64,000 nucleotides of DNA from Actinocatenispora sp036503555 (GCA_036503555.1 DASXWQ010000082.1:186001-250000), one strand, 5' to 3'. Positions 20,171 to 29,101 are shown, counted from the first letter of the stretch. Numbers and translations: made by a program. Notes: a model not told the origin generated them from the sequence alone.

Positions 20171-21349
20171 ATGTCACTGACGACTGAGGCTACATCAGTC
20201 ACGCGTCGACTCGTCCTGATCCGCGTCGTCAACCGGCTCGGCGCGTTCGCCATGGGGTTCCTGAGCCTCCGGCTCACCCACGACCTCGGCGCCAGCCTCC
20301 ACCTCGCCGGCATCGTGCTCGCCGCGTTCGGCGTCGCGACCATCCCGAGCCGACTGCTCGGCGGCCTGATCGCCAACCGGTACGGTGCCCGCGCGGCGCT
20401 GCTGACCGGCCTCACCACCTGCGCCGCCGCGCAACTCGTCATCGCCGTCGCCCCGTCGCTGCCGGCCGTCGTGGCCGGCGCGCTGCTGCTCGGCCTCGCG
20501 TACGAGATCGTCGAGCCGGCCACCCAGGCGCTCGTCGCGCAGGGCGTACCGGCCGACCGGCGCGCCGGCAGCTACGCCCTGCTCGGCGCAGCACTCGCCG
20601 TCGCCGGAGTCGCCGCCGGCGTCCTCGCCGCCGTACTCACCCGGTGGAGCGTTGGCGCGTTGTTCGTCGCCGACGCGGCGACCAGCCTGCTCGCCGCCGG
20701 CGTCGCGGTACGGCTCCCCGCGAACCGCGTCCGCACCGACGCGCGCACCGCGTGGCGGGCCGTACGGTCCGGCCGGCTCGCCGCCTGGACCGCCCTCGGC
20801 TGCGGGTACGCGACGCTGACGATGCTCGTGGTGTTCATGCTCCCGCTCACCATCCAGGCCGCCGGGCACCGGCCGTCGGTCACCGGCTGGCTGCTCGCGG
20901 CGGCCGCCGCAGCGGCCATCGGCGCGCAGCGCGTCGTCGTCCACACCGAGCGGCGCCTGGCGCCCGCAACGATGCTGACCCTCGGGTACGCGCTGCTCGC
21001 GCTCGGCACCGCGCTCTGGGCCACCGGTAGCCTGCCCGCCCTGGTCGCCGGCGCGGTACTGGAGGGCGCGAGCGGCAGCCTGCTGCTCGGTACCCAGCAG
21101 GCCGTCGCCTCCCGGCTCGCCCCGCCCGGCGGCGCCGCCAGCGTTCTCGCCGTCTACGGCCTGTCCTGGGGTGTCGGCACCGTCGTCGCCCCGCTGGTCG
21201 GTACGCCGCTGCTGGCGCGCGGGCCCGGACCGCTGTGGCTCACCTGCGCGGCGTCCGCCGCCGCCTTCGCCCTCGGCGCCGCCCTCCACCGGGCCGCCGC
21301 GCGCCGGCGGCAGACGCTCCGGGCCGCCGAGGTCAGCGCCGGCGCGTAG
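20171..21349 (+). CDS. MFS transporter
   Basis: This encodes a 392-residue integral membrane protein with about 11-12 hydrophobic helices. The first half has the MFS loop GGLIANRYGARAAL, equivalent to motif A between helices 2 and 3. This is the drug/metabolite exporter type. The start ATG at 20171 lies 14 bases from the divergent CGNR gene, so both promoters must extend into coding sequence. The inverted pair GACTGA-N7-TCAGTC at 20182-20200 is a possible operator. The gene ends 23 bases before the stop of a convergent broken gene. The substrate cannot be told. Confidence 0.8.
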   Translation: MSLTTEATSVTRRLVLIRVVNRLGAFAMGFLSLRLTHDLGASLHLAGIVLAAFGVATIPSRLLGGLIANRYGARAALLTGLTTCAAAQLVIAVAPSLPAVVAGALLLGLAYEIVEPATQALVAQGVPADRRAGSYALLGAALAVAGVAAGVLAAVLTRWSVGALFVADAATSLLAAGVAVRLPANRVRTDARTAWRAVRSGRLAAWTALGCGYATLTMLVVFMLPLTIQAAGHRPSVTGWLLAAAAAAAIGAQRVVVHTERRLAPATMLTLGYALLALGTALWATGSLPALVAGAVLEGASGSLLLGTQQAVASRLAPPGGAASVLAVYGLSWGVGTVVAPLVGTPLLARGPGPLWLTCAASAAAFALGAALHRAAARRRQTLRAAEVSAGA

Positions 21350-21372
21350 CCGGAGGATGGTCGCGGCGTCGG

Positions 21373-21973
21373 TCAGCCGCCGGCCGGGTCCGACACGGGT
21401 GGCGTCCGGCGGCGCGGCAGCAGCGCCAGCACCACCAGGCACACCAGGGCGGGCGTCCGGGCCGGGCGTCGTGACCCGGCCACGTTCGAAGCCCAGCAGC
21501 ACCACCACGTCGCCCTTCCGCGCCACCAGCTGCGGATCCCCGTTCGTCGTCGATCGCCCGCAGGGCGCGGCGCCGCCGTCGGGGAGGCAGGCCACCTGCC
21601 TGCCGTCGGCGCGCAGCCGGCGCTGTGCGTCGCGTTCCGCGACGGCGACCGGGGTGGTCGTGCGGCGGGCGGACTCGACCGTGACGGTGCCCGGTCCGTA
21701 GAGGTCCGCGTCCTCCATCCCCGGCACGGCGTCGGTCGACACCAGCCAGCCCGCCATCTCGCCGGGCAGCGTGTGACGGTGACCGACCCAGCCGAACACG
21801 AAGTCGTCGCGCTCGGTCCACAGCACCCGGCCGGGGGCGGCGGTGGCGACGATGTCGTACGCCTCGGTGTTGGTCGGCAGCGGCTCGGCGGCGGCCTGCC
21901 ATGCCAACCGGTAACCGACCGCCGACCCGACCAACCCCGCCACCAGGGCGGTGAGTACCGACAGGTACACCAC
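21373..21973 (-). pseudogene. Frame-disrupted two-helix membrane protein
   Basis: From GTG at 21973 (GGAG upstream) the frame encodes an N-terminal helix (VYLSVLTALVAGLVGSAVGY) and about 130 soluble residues, including conserved-looking WTERDDFVFGWVGHRHT and GDVVVLLGFERG. Near 21460 the expected second helix (ALVCLVVLALLPRRR) and a tidy stop at 21373 lie in another frame. One extra base in the run around 21455-21465 would explain this. Read straight on, the frame would run antisense through the MFS gene, which is not credible. The intact protein would have about 200 residues, with an extracytoplasmic domain between two helices. It could be a true mutation or a sequencing error. Confidence 0.6.
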
Positions 21974-22436
21974 CGTGCGGCTCCGTGGCCGGCCCTTGTC
22001 CGTCAGGGGTCAAGCGGGTACGACCGTCCGACGAGGACGGTCGTGGCACCGACCGCCGCGGTCGGCACGGCCCTGGGGTCATAGATCAATGATCTATCTA
22101 TTGAAACGCCCCGCGCGGCGGGTGCGACGTCCGCGCCGGACGTCGACCAGCGGGCACGGTCCCGCGTCGACCCGACGGCCGCCCGGGGGCGCCCGGTGCC
22201 CGGTTCACCGGGCGTGGCGTGGTGTCCGGTCGGGCCGGAACGGGCCGGAAACGGGCGGACGATCGGCCCAAACGGGCGGGCGGATGCGCACCGAACAGGC
22301 CGTACCGGGCACAACCCGAGTCATGTACGGGCAGGAACGGGCAGAGAATGCGCCCATTCGTGCCCACTCGGTACGTGTCGCGGATGTTAGACATACGTGA
22401 CGAGACGGTGGTCGGCGATCGTCGGAGGCGCGGCGG
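21974..22436. promoter_or_regulatory. Regulatory region with iterated 10-bp repeats
   Basis: This 463-base gap before the DeoR gene contains repeated decamers of consensus CGGGCnGGAA. Exact copies sit at 22231-22240 and 22241-22250, a relative follows one base later at 22252, and CGGGCAGGAA and CGGGCAGAGA lie at 22328 and 22338. Two inverted relatives, GCCCATTCGT and GCCCACTCGG, are at 22352 and 22362. GAATG-N4-CATTC at 22346-22359 is palindromic. Ten-base spacing puts the copies on one helix face, as for cooperative repressor binding. The binding protein is presumably the adjacent DeoR regulator. Confidence 0.5.
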
Positions 22437-23198
22437 ATGCACGCGGAAGAGCGGCAGCACAGGATCCTCGCGATGGCGCGCGGCGACGGCGGGGTCGAGG
22501 TCGCGCGGCTGGCCGAGGAACTGGCCGTCGCGCCCGAGACCGTACGCCGGGACCTGCGGGTACTCGAACAGCACGGTCTCGTCCGCCGCACCCACGGCGG
22601 GGCGTACCCGGTGGAGACGGCGTCGTTCGAGACGACGCTGGCGGAGCGGACCACACGGCGGGTGCCGGAGAAGCGGCGGATCGCGGAGGCCGCGGTCGGG
22701 CAGCTGGGTGACGCCGCGACCGTCTTCGTCGACGAGGGGTTCACCCCGCAGCTGATCGCCGAGGCGCTGCCCGCCGACCGCGACCTGACCGTCCTCACCG
22801 CGTCGCTGACGACCGCGGCGACGCTCGCGGCCGGGAACGCGGTGACCGTCCTGATGCTCGGCGGCCGGGTCCGCGGCCGCACGCTCGCCACGGTCGACCA
22901 CTGGGCGACGACCATGCTGTCCGGCTTCGTCATCGACCTCGCGTACCTGGGTGCCAACGGCATCTCCCGGGAACACGGCCTCACCACACCGGATCCGGCC
23001 GTCGCGGAGGTCAAGGCCGCCGCGGTACGGGCGGCCCGGCGGCGGGTGTTCGTCGGCGTGCACACGAAGTTCGGCGTGAGCACGTTCTGCCGGTTCGCCG
23101 AGGTGGGCCAGTTCCAGACGGTCATCACCGACATCGGGTTACCGGCGACCGAGGCGCACCGGATGTCCCTGCTCGGACCGCAGGTACTCCGGGTCTGA
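22437..23198 (+). CDS. DeoR/GlpR-family transcriptional regulator
   Basis: This encodes a 253-residue regulator. The N-terminal DeoR winged helix is clear: EERQHRIL, then VEVARLAEELAVAPETVRRDLRVLEQHGLVRRTHGGA (about 20-57). The rest is the sugar-phosphate-sensing DeoRC fold, with DEGFTPQLIAEALP, LTVLTASL and GANGIS-HGLTTPDP. ATG 22437 follows GGAGG at a good distance. The gene is the first of an apparent operon with a sugar/polyol ABC importer 81 bases downstream, and family members typically repress such operons until a phosphorylated sugar appears. The repeated decamers upstream are the likely operator. Confidence 0.85.
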   Translation: MHAEERQHRILAMARGDGGVEVARLAEELAVAPETVRRDLRVLEQHGLVRRTHGGAYPVETASFETTLAERTTRRVPEKRRIAEAAVGQLGDAATVFVDEGFTPQLIAEALPADRDLTVLTASLTTAATLAAGNAVTVLMLGGRVRGRTLATVDHWATTMLSGFVIDLAYLGANGISREHGLTTPDPAVAEVKAAAVRAARRRVFVGVHTKFGVSTFCRFAEVGQFQTVITDIGLPATEAHRMSLLGPQVLRV

Positions 23199-23279
23199 CC
23201 ACGAGAAGCGTTGTCCACCAAGGCATCCGTACCGGATGCCGCGGGCCGTCGTGCCCGCGGCGCAACGAGGAGGCGCACC

Positions 23280-24641
23280 ATGCCAGGGTTTCCGAGACGC
23301 CGTGGCCGGCTGGCGCCGGCGGTGCTGGCCGCCGGCTGTCTGGCCGGACTGCTGACCGCGTGCGGCGGTGCCGGCGGCGGTGGGGCCGCGGGCGGCCACA
23401 GCATCAACGTGCTGATGGTCAACAACCCGCAGATGGTCGACCTGCAGAAGCTGACCGCCGCGCACTTCACCAAGCAGACCGGCATCAAGGTCCACTTCAC
23501 CGTGCTGCCGGAGAACGACGTACGGGACACGATCACGCAGGACTTCTCCAGCCAGGCCGGCCGGTACGACATCGCGACGATCAGCAACTTCGAGGTGCCG
23601 TTCTACGCGAAGAACGGGTGGCTGGACGCGATGGATCCGTTCCTCGCCAAGGACTCCGGGTTCGACCAGCAGGACATCCTGCCCACCATGCGGCAGTCGC
23701 TGACCGGCGCCGACGGCAAGGTGTACGGCGAGCCGTTCTACGGTGAGTCCTCGTTCCTGATGTACCGCAAGGACGTGTTCGCGCAGAAGCACCTGACGAT
23801 GCCGGCGAAGCCGACCTGGCAGCAGGTCGCGGACCTGGCCGCCAAGGCGGACGGCGCGAAGCCCGGCATGCGCGGCATCTGCCTGCGCGGCCAGCCCGGC
23901 TGGGGCGAGATGATCGCGCCGCTGACCACGATGGTCAACACGTTCGGCGGGACCTGGTTCACGAAGGACTGGCAGGCCCGGGTCGACAGCGGCGGCTTCG
24001 CGCAGGCCACCAGGTTCTACGTCGACCTGGTACGCAAGCACGGCGAGGCGGGCGCCGCCCAGTCCGGCTTCACCGAGTGCCTCAACGGCATGGAACAGAG
24101 CAAGGTCGCCATGTGGTACGACGCGACGTCGGCGGCGGGAAGCCTTGAGGCGCAAGGATCTCCGGTCGCCGGCAAGGTCGGGTACGTGCCGGCGCCGGTG
24201 CAGCGCACCGACTCGTCGGGCTGGCTGTACACGTGGGCCTGGGGCATCCAGAAGGCCAGCAGGCACGCCGACGACGCCTGGAAGTTCGTGTCCTGGGCGT
24301 CCGGCGCCGGATACGAGAAGCTCGTCGGGTCGACGCTCGGCTGGGCGCGGGTGCCGGCCGGGAAGCGGGCCAGCACCTACACCAACCCCGACTACCAGAA
24401 GGCGTCGACCGCGTTCTACCGGGCGACGGAAACGGCGATCACGTCGGCGAACCCGACCGATCCCGGCGTACAGCCGCGGCCGACGCCGGGCATCCAGTTC
24501 GTCGACATCCCCGAGTTCACCGACCTCGGTACCCGGGTGTCGCAGCAGTTGTCGGGCGCGATCGCCGGCAAGACGTCGGTGCCCGCGGCGCTGTCTCGCA
24601 GCCAGCAGCTCGCCGACGCGGTGGCCAAGAAGTACCGCTGA
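23280..24641 (+). CDS. ABC importer solute-binding lipoprotein, polyol/sugar type
   Basis: This encodes a 453-residue precursor. A twin-basic N-terminus, a hydrophobic stretch and the lipobox LLTAC with Cys28 mark a lipoprotein anchored outside the membrane. The body is a cluster B solute-binding protein. The segment RYDIATISNFEVPFYAKNGWLDAM resembles mannitol/sorbitol-type (SmoE/MtlE-like) binders, so a polyol is a reasonable but unproved substrate. ATG 23280 follows a strong GAGGAGG. The lipoprotein would deliver ligand to the two permeases encoded next. The gene is preceded by the DeoR regulator and shares its direction. Confidence 0.82.
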   Translation: MPGFPRRRGRLAPAVLAAGCLAGLLTACGGAGGGGAAGGHSINVLMVNNPQMVDLQKLTAAHFTKQTGIKVHFTVLPENDVRDTITQDFSSQAGRYDIATISNFEVPFYAKNGWLDAMDPFLAKDSGFDQQDILPTMRQSLTGADGKVYGEPFYGESSFLMYRKDVFAQKHLTMPAKPTWQQVADLAAKADGAKPGMRGICLRGQPGWGEMIAPLTTMVNTFGGTWFTKDWQARVDSGGFAQATRFYVDLVRKHGEAGAAQSGFTECLNGMEQSKVAMWYDATSAAGSLEAQGSPVAGKVGYVPAPVQRTDSSGWLYTWAWGIQKASRHADDAWKFVSWASGAGYEKLVGSTLGWARVPAGKRASTYTNPDYQKASTAFYRATETAITSANPTDPGVQPRPTPGIQFVDIPEFTDLGTRVSQQLSGAIAGKTSVPAALSRSQQLADAVAKKYR

Positions 24642-24686
24642 GACCCGTGGCCCGCGGCCGGGCACGATCACGATCGGAGCCGTGTC

Positions 24687-25619
24687 ATGAGTACCACGTC
24701 CGTGTCGGTGCCGCGGTCGTTGCGCCGCACCGTGTCCGCGCCGCGGGCCCGGGTCTGGGCCCGCCGCGGCCCGCTGGTTCCCGCACTGTTGTTCACGATC
24801 GTCGTCACGCAGCTGCCGTTCGTGGCGACGCTCGCCATCTCGTTCATGGACTGGAACGCGCTCTACCCGGACCGGCGCGGCTTCGCCGGGCTGGGCAACT
24901 ACGGCGCGGTCCTGACCGATCCGGAGCTGCGGTCCTCGATCCTGACCACCGCCGTACTCACCGTCTCGGTGGTGCTCGTCAGCCTCGTCCTCGGCCTGGC
25001 GATCGCGCTGCTGCTGGACCGGAAGTTCCTCGGCCGCGGCGTCGTCCGGACCATGCTGATCGCCCCGTTCCTCGTCGTACCGGTGGCCGCGGCGCTGCTG
25101 TGGAAGCACGCGCTCTACAACCCGGAGTACGGCCTGTTCAACGGGATCCTGAGTGCCGTGGCCGGTGACCACGCGCCGCAGCCGGACTGGATCAGCGCGG
25201 CGCCGACCGCGGCGGTGGTCGCCACGCTGGTGTGGCAGTGGACGCCGTTCATGATGCTGATCCTGTTGGCGGGGTTACAGTCCCGCTCGCCGGAGGTGAT
25301 CGAGGCGGCGCGGGTCGACGGTGCCGGGCCGGTCGCCGTCTTCCGGCACGTGACGCTGCCGCACCTGCGGCAGTACCTGGAGCTGGGCGCCCTGCTCGGC
25401 AGCATCTACATCGTGCAGAACTTCGACGCGGTCTTCACGATCACGTCGGGCGGGCTCGGCACCGCGAACCTGCCGTACACCATCTACGAGACGTTCTACC
25501 AGGCGCACGACTACGGGCGCGCCTCGGCGGCCGGCGTGGTCGTGGTGGTGCTCTCGATGGTCATCGCCACGTTCGCGTTGCGCGTGGTGTCGTCGCTGTT
25601 CCGGCAGGAGGCCCGGTGA
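24687..25619 (+). CDS. ABC sugar permease 1 (MalF-like)
   Basis: This encodes a 310-residue inner-membrane permease with about six helices. The ATPase-docking EAA loop is visible as EVIEAARVDGAGPVAVFRHVTLPHL near residues 208-232. The first extracytoplasmic loop with FMDWNALYPDRRGFAGLGNY is typical of MalF/UgpA-type components. ATG 24687 has GGAG upstream. The stop overlaps the start of permease 2 by one base (TGATG), indicating translational coupling. It imports the ligand carried by the upstream lipoprotein. Confidence 0.87.
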   Translation: MSTTSVSVPRSLRRTVSAPRARVWARRGPLVPALLFTIVVTQLPFVATLAISFMDWNALYPDRRGFAGLGNYGAVLTDPELRSSILTTAVLTVSVVLVSLVLGLAIALLLDRKFLGRGVVRTMLIAPFLVVPVAAALLWKHALYNPEYGLFNGILSAVAGDHAPQPDWISAAPTAAVVATLVWQWTPFMMLILLAGLQSRSPEVIEAARVDGAGPVAVFRHVTLPHLRQYLELGALLGSIYIVQNFDAVFTITSGGLGTANLPYTIYETFYQAHDYGRASAAGVVVVVLSMVIATFALRVVSSLFRQEAR

Positions 25620-26431
25620 TGAGGCGGATTCTCGGCGTGGTGGCCTGGCTGGTCGGCATCGCGTTCTTCTTCCCCGTGGCGTGGATGGTGTTCACGTCGC
25701 TGCACACCGAACAGGTCGCGGCGGCCAACCCGCCCGACGTGACCGCGCCGCTGACGCTCGACGGGTACCGCGAGTTCTTCGGCGCGTCGACCGGGGCGAG
25801 CCCCTGGCCGTACCTGATCAACTCGGCGACGGCGAGCGTCGTGTCGACCCTCGCGGTGCTGGTGCTCGCGATGCTCGCCGGGTACGCGCTGGCGATCCGC
25901 CCGGTACGCAAGTGGACCGACGTGCTGTTCTTCTTCCTGTCCACGAAGATGCTGCCGGCCGTCGCCGGCCTGCTGCCGATCTACCTGATCTCGCAACGGA
26001 TCGGGCTGCTCGACAACGTGTGGCTGATGGTCGTCCTGTACACCGCGATGAACCTGCCGATCGCGGTGTGGATGATGCAGTCGTTCCTGCGCGAGGTACC
26101 GGTGGCGATCCTGGAGGCGGCGGCGCTCGACGGCGCGCGACTGCCGACCGTGCTGCGGCGGGTGATCCTGCCCGTCGCCGCGCCGGGCGTCGCGGCCACG
26201 GCGCTCATCTGCTTCATCTTCTCGTGGAACGAGATGCTCTTCGCCCGGGTGCTGACCGGGGTCGTCGCCGGCACCGCGCCGGTGTTCCTGACCAGCTTCG
26301 TCACCAGCCAGGGCCTGTTCCTCGCGAAGGTGTGCGCCGCCGCGACGGTCATCTCCGTACCGGTGCTCGTCGCCGGTTTCGCCGCGCAGAACAAGCTCGT
26401 CCAGGGGTTGTCGCTCGGCGCGGTGAAGTAG
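25619..26431 (+). CDS. ABC sugar permease 2 (MalG-like)
   Basis: This encodes a 270-residue permease with six helices. The first helix is followed by WMVFTSLHTEQ, and the EAA loop reads ILEAAALDGARLPTVLRRVILPVAAPG near residues 163-189. The C-terminal FAAQNKLVQGLSLGAVK tail is typical of MalG/UgpE partners, which insert into the ATPase. The start overlaps the previous stop. No ATPase, kinase or dehydrogenase gene follows, so the importer must use an ATPase encoded elsewhere, such as the shared MsiK type known in actinomycetes. Confidence 0.87.
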   Translation: MRRILGVVAWLVGIAFFFPVAWMVFTSLHTEQVAAANPPDVTAPLTLDGYREFFGASTGASPWPYLINSATASVVSTLAVLVLAMLAGYALAIRPVRKWTDVLFFFLSTKMLPAVAGLLPIYLISQRIGLLDNVWLMVVLYTAMNLPIAVWMMQSFLREVPVAILEAAALDGARLPTVLRRVILPVAAPGVAATALICFIFSWNEMLFARVLTGVVAGTAPVFLTSFVTSQGLFLAKVCAAATVISVPVLVAGFAAQNKLVQGLSLGAVK

Positions 26432-26626
26432 CGGCGGCACCGTCCCCAGTGGACGGTTGTGGCCCGGACGTCCCAGCCCGGCCGGTACGTCCGGCGGTGC
26501 CGGATCTAGCCGTTCGGGTGGCCCCGATGATCACCGTGTGGAGTAACTTCATGCCAGTCCGCAAGACGCGACCTATCGGGGGGTGGGCCGCGCCGGCGGG
26601 GCGGGGTGACGGGCGCGCAGGCGCCC

Positions 26627-26670
26627 GGCGGGAGAGGTCCGGACTCACGTGGGTCCGGACCTCTCCCGCC
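26627..26670. terminator. Perfect 18-bp-stem bidirectional terminator
   Basis: The arms 26627-26644 and 26653-26670 are exact reverse complements (18 bp) around an 8-base loop. The hairpin lies between the end of the ABC importer operon and the stop of the convergent VOC gene. There is no T-run, as is common for terminators in GC-rich actinomycetes. It should serve both strands. Confidence 0.85.
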
Positions 26671-26699
26671 CATGTCGTTGCGCCGCAACGGTTCCGCGT

Positions 26700-27140
26700 T
26701 CAGGAGCCGAACCCGGTCAGCGCGCCGCGCTCGTCGAACCGCGCCGACGACGCCCAGGCGATCTCCCAGCGGTTCCCCTCCGGATCCGCCACGTACGCCG
26801 AACGCCCGCCCCACTCCCGGTCGGTCGGTGGCGCCACCGCCGTGGCACCCGCCGCCACCGCCGCCGCGTACGCGGAGTCGACCTGCGAGGCGTCGTCCAC
26901 GTTGCACGCCAACGTGAAGCCGGACCACCCGGCGGCCACCTCGGCACCGTCCGCGGCCTCGGCGGCCAGCCCCGCCACCGGGTACAGGGCGAGGAGGACG
27001 CCGCCGAGCAGGAAACTCGCCCAGCCGTCGTCGCTGCCCGGGACCTCCGCCCAGCCGAGTGCACGGTAGAAGTCGCGCAGCCGCGGCAGGTCCCGCGCGC
27101 CCAGCGTCACCACGGACAACCGCGCCGGTATCTCAGCCAT
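26700..27140 (-). CDS. VOC-family (glyoxalase/bleomycin-resistance fold) protein
   Basis: This encodes a 146-residue protein. The two beta-alpha-beta-beta-beta halves of the vicinal oxygen chelate fold can be followed: LSVVTLGARDLPRLRDFYRALGW, then WASFLLGGVLLALYP, and GRSAYVADPEGNRWEIAW at the end. The final D-P-E-G-N-W-E motif carries the usual metal-site Glu, while the first-strand metal ligand is not obvious. Members range from dioxygenases to resistance and binding proteins, so the activity is open. It is convergent with the importer operon and 75 bases downstream of the response regulator. Confidence 0.8.
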   Translation of the reverse strand: MAEIPARLSVVTLGARDLPRLRDFYRALGWAEVPGSDDGWASFLLGGVLLALYPVAGLAAEAADGAEVAAGWSGFTLACNVDDASQVDSAYAAAVAAGATAVAPPTDREWGGRSAYVADPEGNRWEIAWASSARFDERGALTGFGS

Positions 27141-27215
27141 GGACCGATCATGCCCGCCCCGCGGCCGGCTCGCTTCCGTTCGGCGTACCGGTGGGGGTGC
27201 CGGCGGTCGTCGGGG

Positions 27216-27860
27216 TCACCGGTTGAGGTAGGCCAGCACGGCGCGTACCCGGCGGTGGGTGTCGTCGGCGGGCGGCAGGTCGAGCTTCGCCAGGATGTTG
27301 GAGATGTGCTTCTCCACCGAGACGGGCGCGAGCACGAGCGCGGCGCAGATGGCCGAGTTGGACAGGCCCTGCGCCATCAGGCCCAGCACCTCGCGCTCCC
27401 GCGGGGTGAGCGCGGCGAGCCCCCGGTTGCGGCTGTTGCGCGCGAAGAGCTGGCTCACCACCTCCGGGTCCATCGCCGTACCACCGGCCGCGACCCGCTC
27501 GATCGCGTCGAGGAAGTCGTCGAGCGAGGTGACCCGGTCCTTCAGCAGGTACCCGACGGAGCCGCGGCCGTCGGCGAGGAGGTCCGCCGCGTACGCCCGC
27601 TCGACGTACTGGGACAGGATCAGCACCGGCGCGTCCGGGGTCCCGGCGCGGATCGCGAGCGCCGCGCGCAGGCCCTCGTCGCGGAACCCGGGCGGCAGGC
27701 GTACGTCGACGATGGACAGGTCGGGGCGGTGCTCGGCCACGGCGGCCCGCAGGTCCGTGGCGTTGTCGACGGCCGCGACGACGGTGTGGCCGGTGTCGGT
27801 CAGGATGCGGATCAGCCCGTCCCGCAGCAGGAGCAGGTCTTCGGCGATCACGATGCGCAT
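27216..27860 (-). CDS. NarL/LuxR-type response regulator
   Basis: This encodes a 214-residue protein. The receiver domain occupies about 1-120, with acidic pocket E7/D8, phospho-acceptor Asp52 in SIVDVRLPP, and Lys108 in LLKDRV. The DNA-binding domain is 150-192 (LTPREREVLGLMAQGLSNSAI, then VSVEKHISNILAKL). ATG 27860 has GGAG upstream and lies 13 bases inside the 3' end of the kinase gene, so the pair is translationally coupled. It presumably controls the adjacent ABC ATPase/permease genes, as in many NarL-type systems of Gram-positive bacteria. Confidence 0.88.
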   Translation of the reverse strand: MRIVIAEDLLLLRDGLIRILTDTGHTVVAAVDNATDLRAAVAEHRPDLSIVDVRLPPGFRDEGLRAALAIRAGTPDAPVLILSQYVERAYAADLLADGRGSVGYLLKDRVTSLDDFLDAIERVAAGGTAMDPEVVSQLFARNSRNRGLAALTPREREVLGLMAQGLSNSAICAALVLAPVSVEKHISNILAKLDLPPADDTHRRVRAVLAYLNR

Positions 27861-29101
27861 GGGAACTCCGCGAGGACGACGGTGGGGCCACCGGCGGGAC
27901 TGGTCACGGTCAGGGTGCCGGCGAGCGCCTCGACGCGTCGGCGCAGGCCGTCGAGGCCGGCGCCGGCCGGGTCCGCGCCGCCCCGCCCGTCGTCGGTCAC
28001 CCGTACGGTCAGCGTGCCCGGCGCAGCGTCGATGTCGACCCGGCAGGACGTCGCGTCGGCGTGCTTCGCCGCGTTGGTCAGCGCCTCCGCGACGACGAAG
28101 TACGCGGCGGACTCGACCGCGGCCGGCACGGACGGCGTACCGGGGGCGCGGATGTCGACGGGCAGCGGGCTGTCCGCCGCGAGCGCGGACAGCGCGGCGG
28201 CGAGGCCCCGGTCGGTCAGGATCGGCGGGTGGATGCCGCGTACCAGCCGGCGCAGCTCGGCGAGCGCGTCGTCGAGCTGCCGCCGCGCCAGCCGTACGTC
28301 GTCGGCGGCGGCGGGCGGTCCGGTCCGCAGCTTCCGTTCGGCGAGGGCCAGGGTCATGCCGGCGGCGACGATCCGCGCCTGCGCGCCGTCGTGCAGGTCG
28401 CGCTCGATCCGGCGCAGCTCCGCGGCCTGCGCGTCGACCACCCGGGCCCGCGTCTCGACCAGCCGCTGCGCCAGCGCCTGCTGCGGCCCGACGCCGAGCA
28501 GCCAGTCGGCCAGCCGGGCCTGCCCGTCCGCCAGCCGCACCACCAGGTACGCCACGGCCGGCGCGAGCGCGAGCCCGATCATCGTGCCGACCACGCGCCC
28601 CGGCCAGGTCGACACGAGCGGGGCGACGAACCAGGGGGCGTTCGGGTTCGGCACCGCCCACAGCCAGGCCGGCGCCGCCACCAACCCGACCGTCACCAGC
28701 GTCGATACCAGGGCGGGCAGCAGGCAGACCAGTGACAGCGGGAACAGCAGCGCCAGCCAGGCCGCGTCGCGCCACGTGGCTGGGCGGCCGAGCAGCTCCC
28801 GGGCCCGGCCACCCGGGGTCGGCGCGGTCAGCGCCGCGTACGGCGAGGCGACGGGGCGCCGCAGCAGCCAGCCCGCGCGCCGCCGCTCCAGGCCGGCGAG
28901 CGACCGGGCGAGGAAGCTCGACGCCAGGAACGCGCGCGGCCCGAGCCGGGTCAACGCCAGCAGCAACACGAGGACCACGGAGACGACGCACCAGGCGAGC
29001 GCCGGCACGGCCACCGGTACGGCGCACGCCAGGTAGCCGAGGGAGCGGGCGGTCCGGCCCGCCCACGGCGTCCGGGGCGGCGCGGAGGTCACGGCGCCCA
29101 C
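27848..29101 (-). CDS. NarL-type sensor histidine kinase
   Basis: This encodes a 417-residue membrane kinase. Four hydrophobic helices in two hairpins lie at about 25-52 and 115-150, with further hydrophobic segments to about 190. The HisKA_3 box RRIERDLHDGAQARIV places the phospho-accepting His at 237. The ATPase domain follows with ALTNAAKHADAT (N box) and VTDDGRGGADPAGAGLDGLRRRVEAL (G boxes). The short loops suggest it senses within the membrane or through the neighbouring transporter. The gene overlaps the response regulator by 13 bases. A GTG inside the first five codons is an alternative start. Confidence 0.85.
   Translation of the reverse strand: MGAVTSAPPRTPWAGRTARSLGYLACAVPVAVPALAWCVVSVVLVLLLALTRLGPRAFLASSFLARSLAGLERRRAGWLLRRPVASPYAALTAPTPGGRARELLGRPATWRDAAWLALLFPLSLVCLLPALVSTLVTVGLVAAPAWLWAVPNPNAPWFVAPLVSTWPGRVVGTMIGLALAPAVAYLVVRLADGQARLADWLLGVGPQQALAQRLVETRARVVDAQAAELRRIERDLHDGAQARIVAAGMTLALAERKLRTGPPAAADDVRLARRQLDDALAELRRLVRGIHPPILTDRGLAAALSALAADSPLPVDIRAPGTPSVPAAVESAAYFVVAEALTNAAKHADATSCRVDIDAAPGTLTVRVTDDGRGGADPAGAGLDGLRRRVEALAGTLTVTSPAGGPTVVLAEFPCAS

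Noticed and set aside
20195..21973. 592-codon minus-strand frame through the MFS gene
   Set aside because: Only its first 170 residues look coding. The rest is antisense to a clear MFS gene, which led to the frameshift interpretation.
26506..26928. Minus-strand 140-codon frame across the terminator and VOC gene
   Set aside because: It is a shadow frame crossing a perfect hairpin, with no domain. The VOC frame is clearly the coding one.
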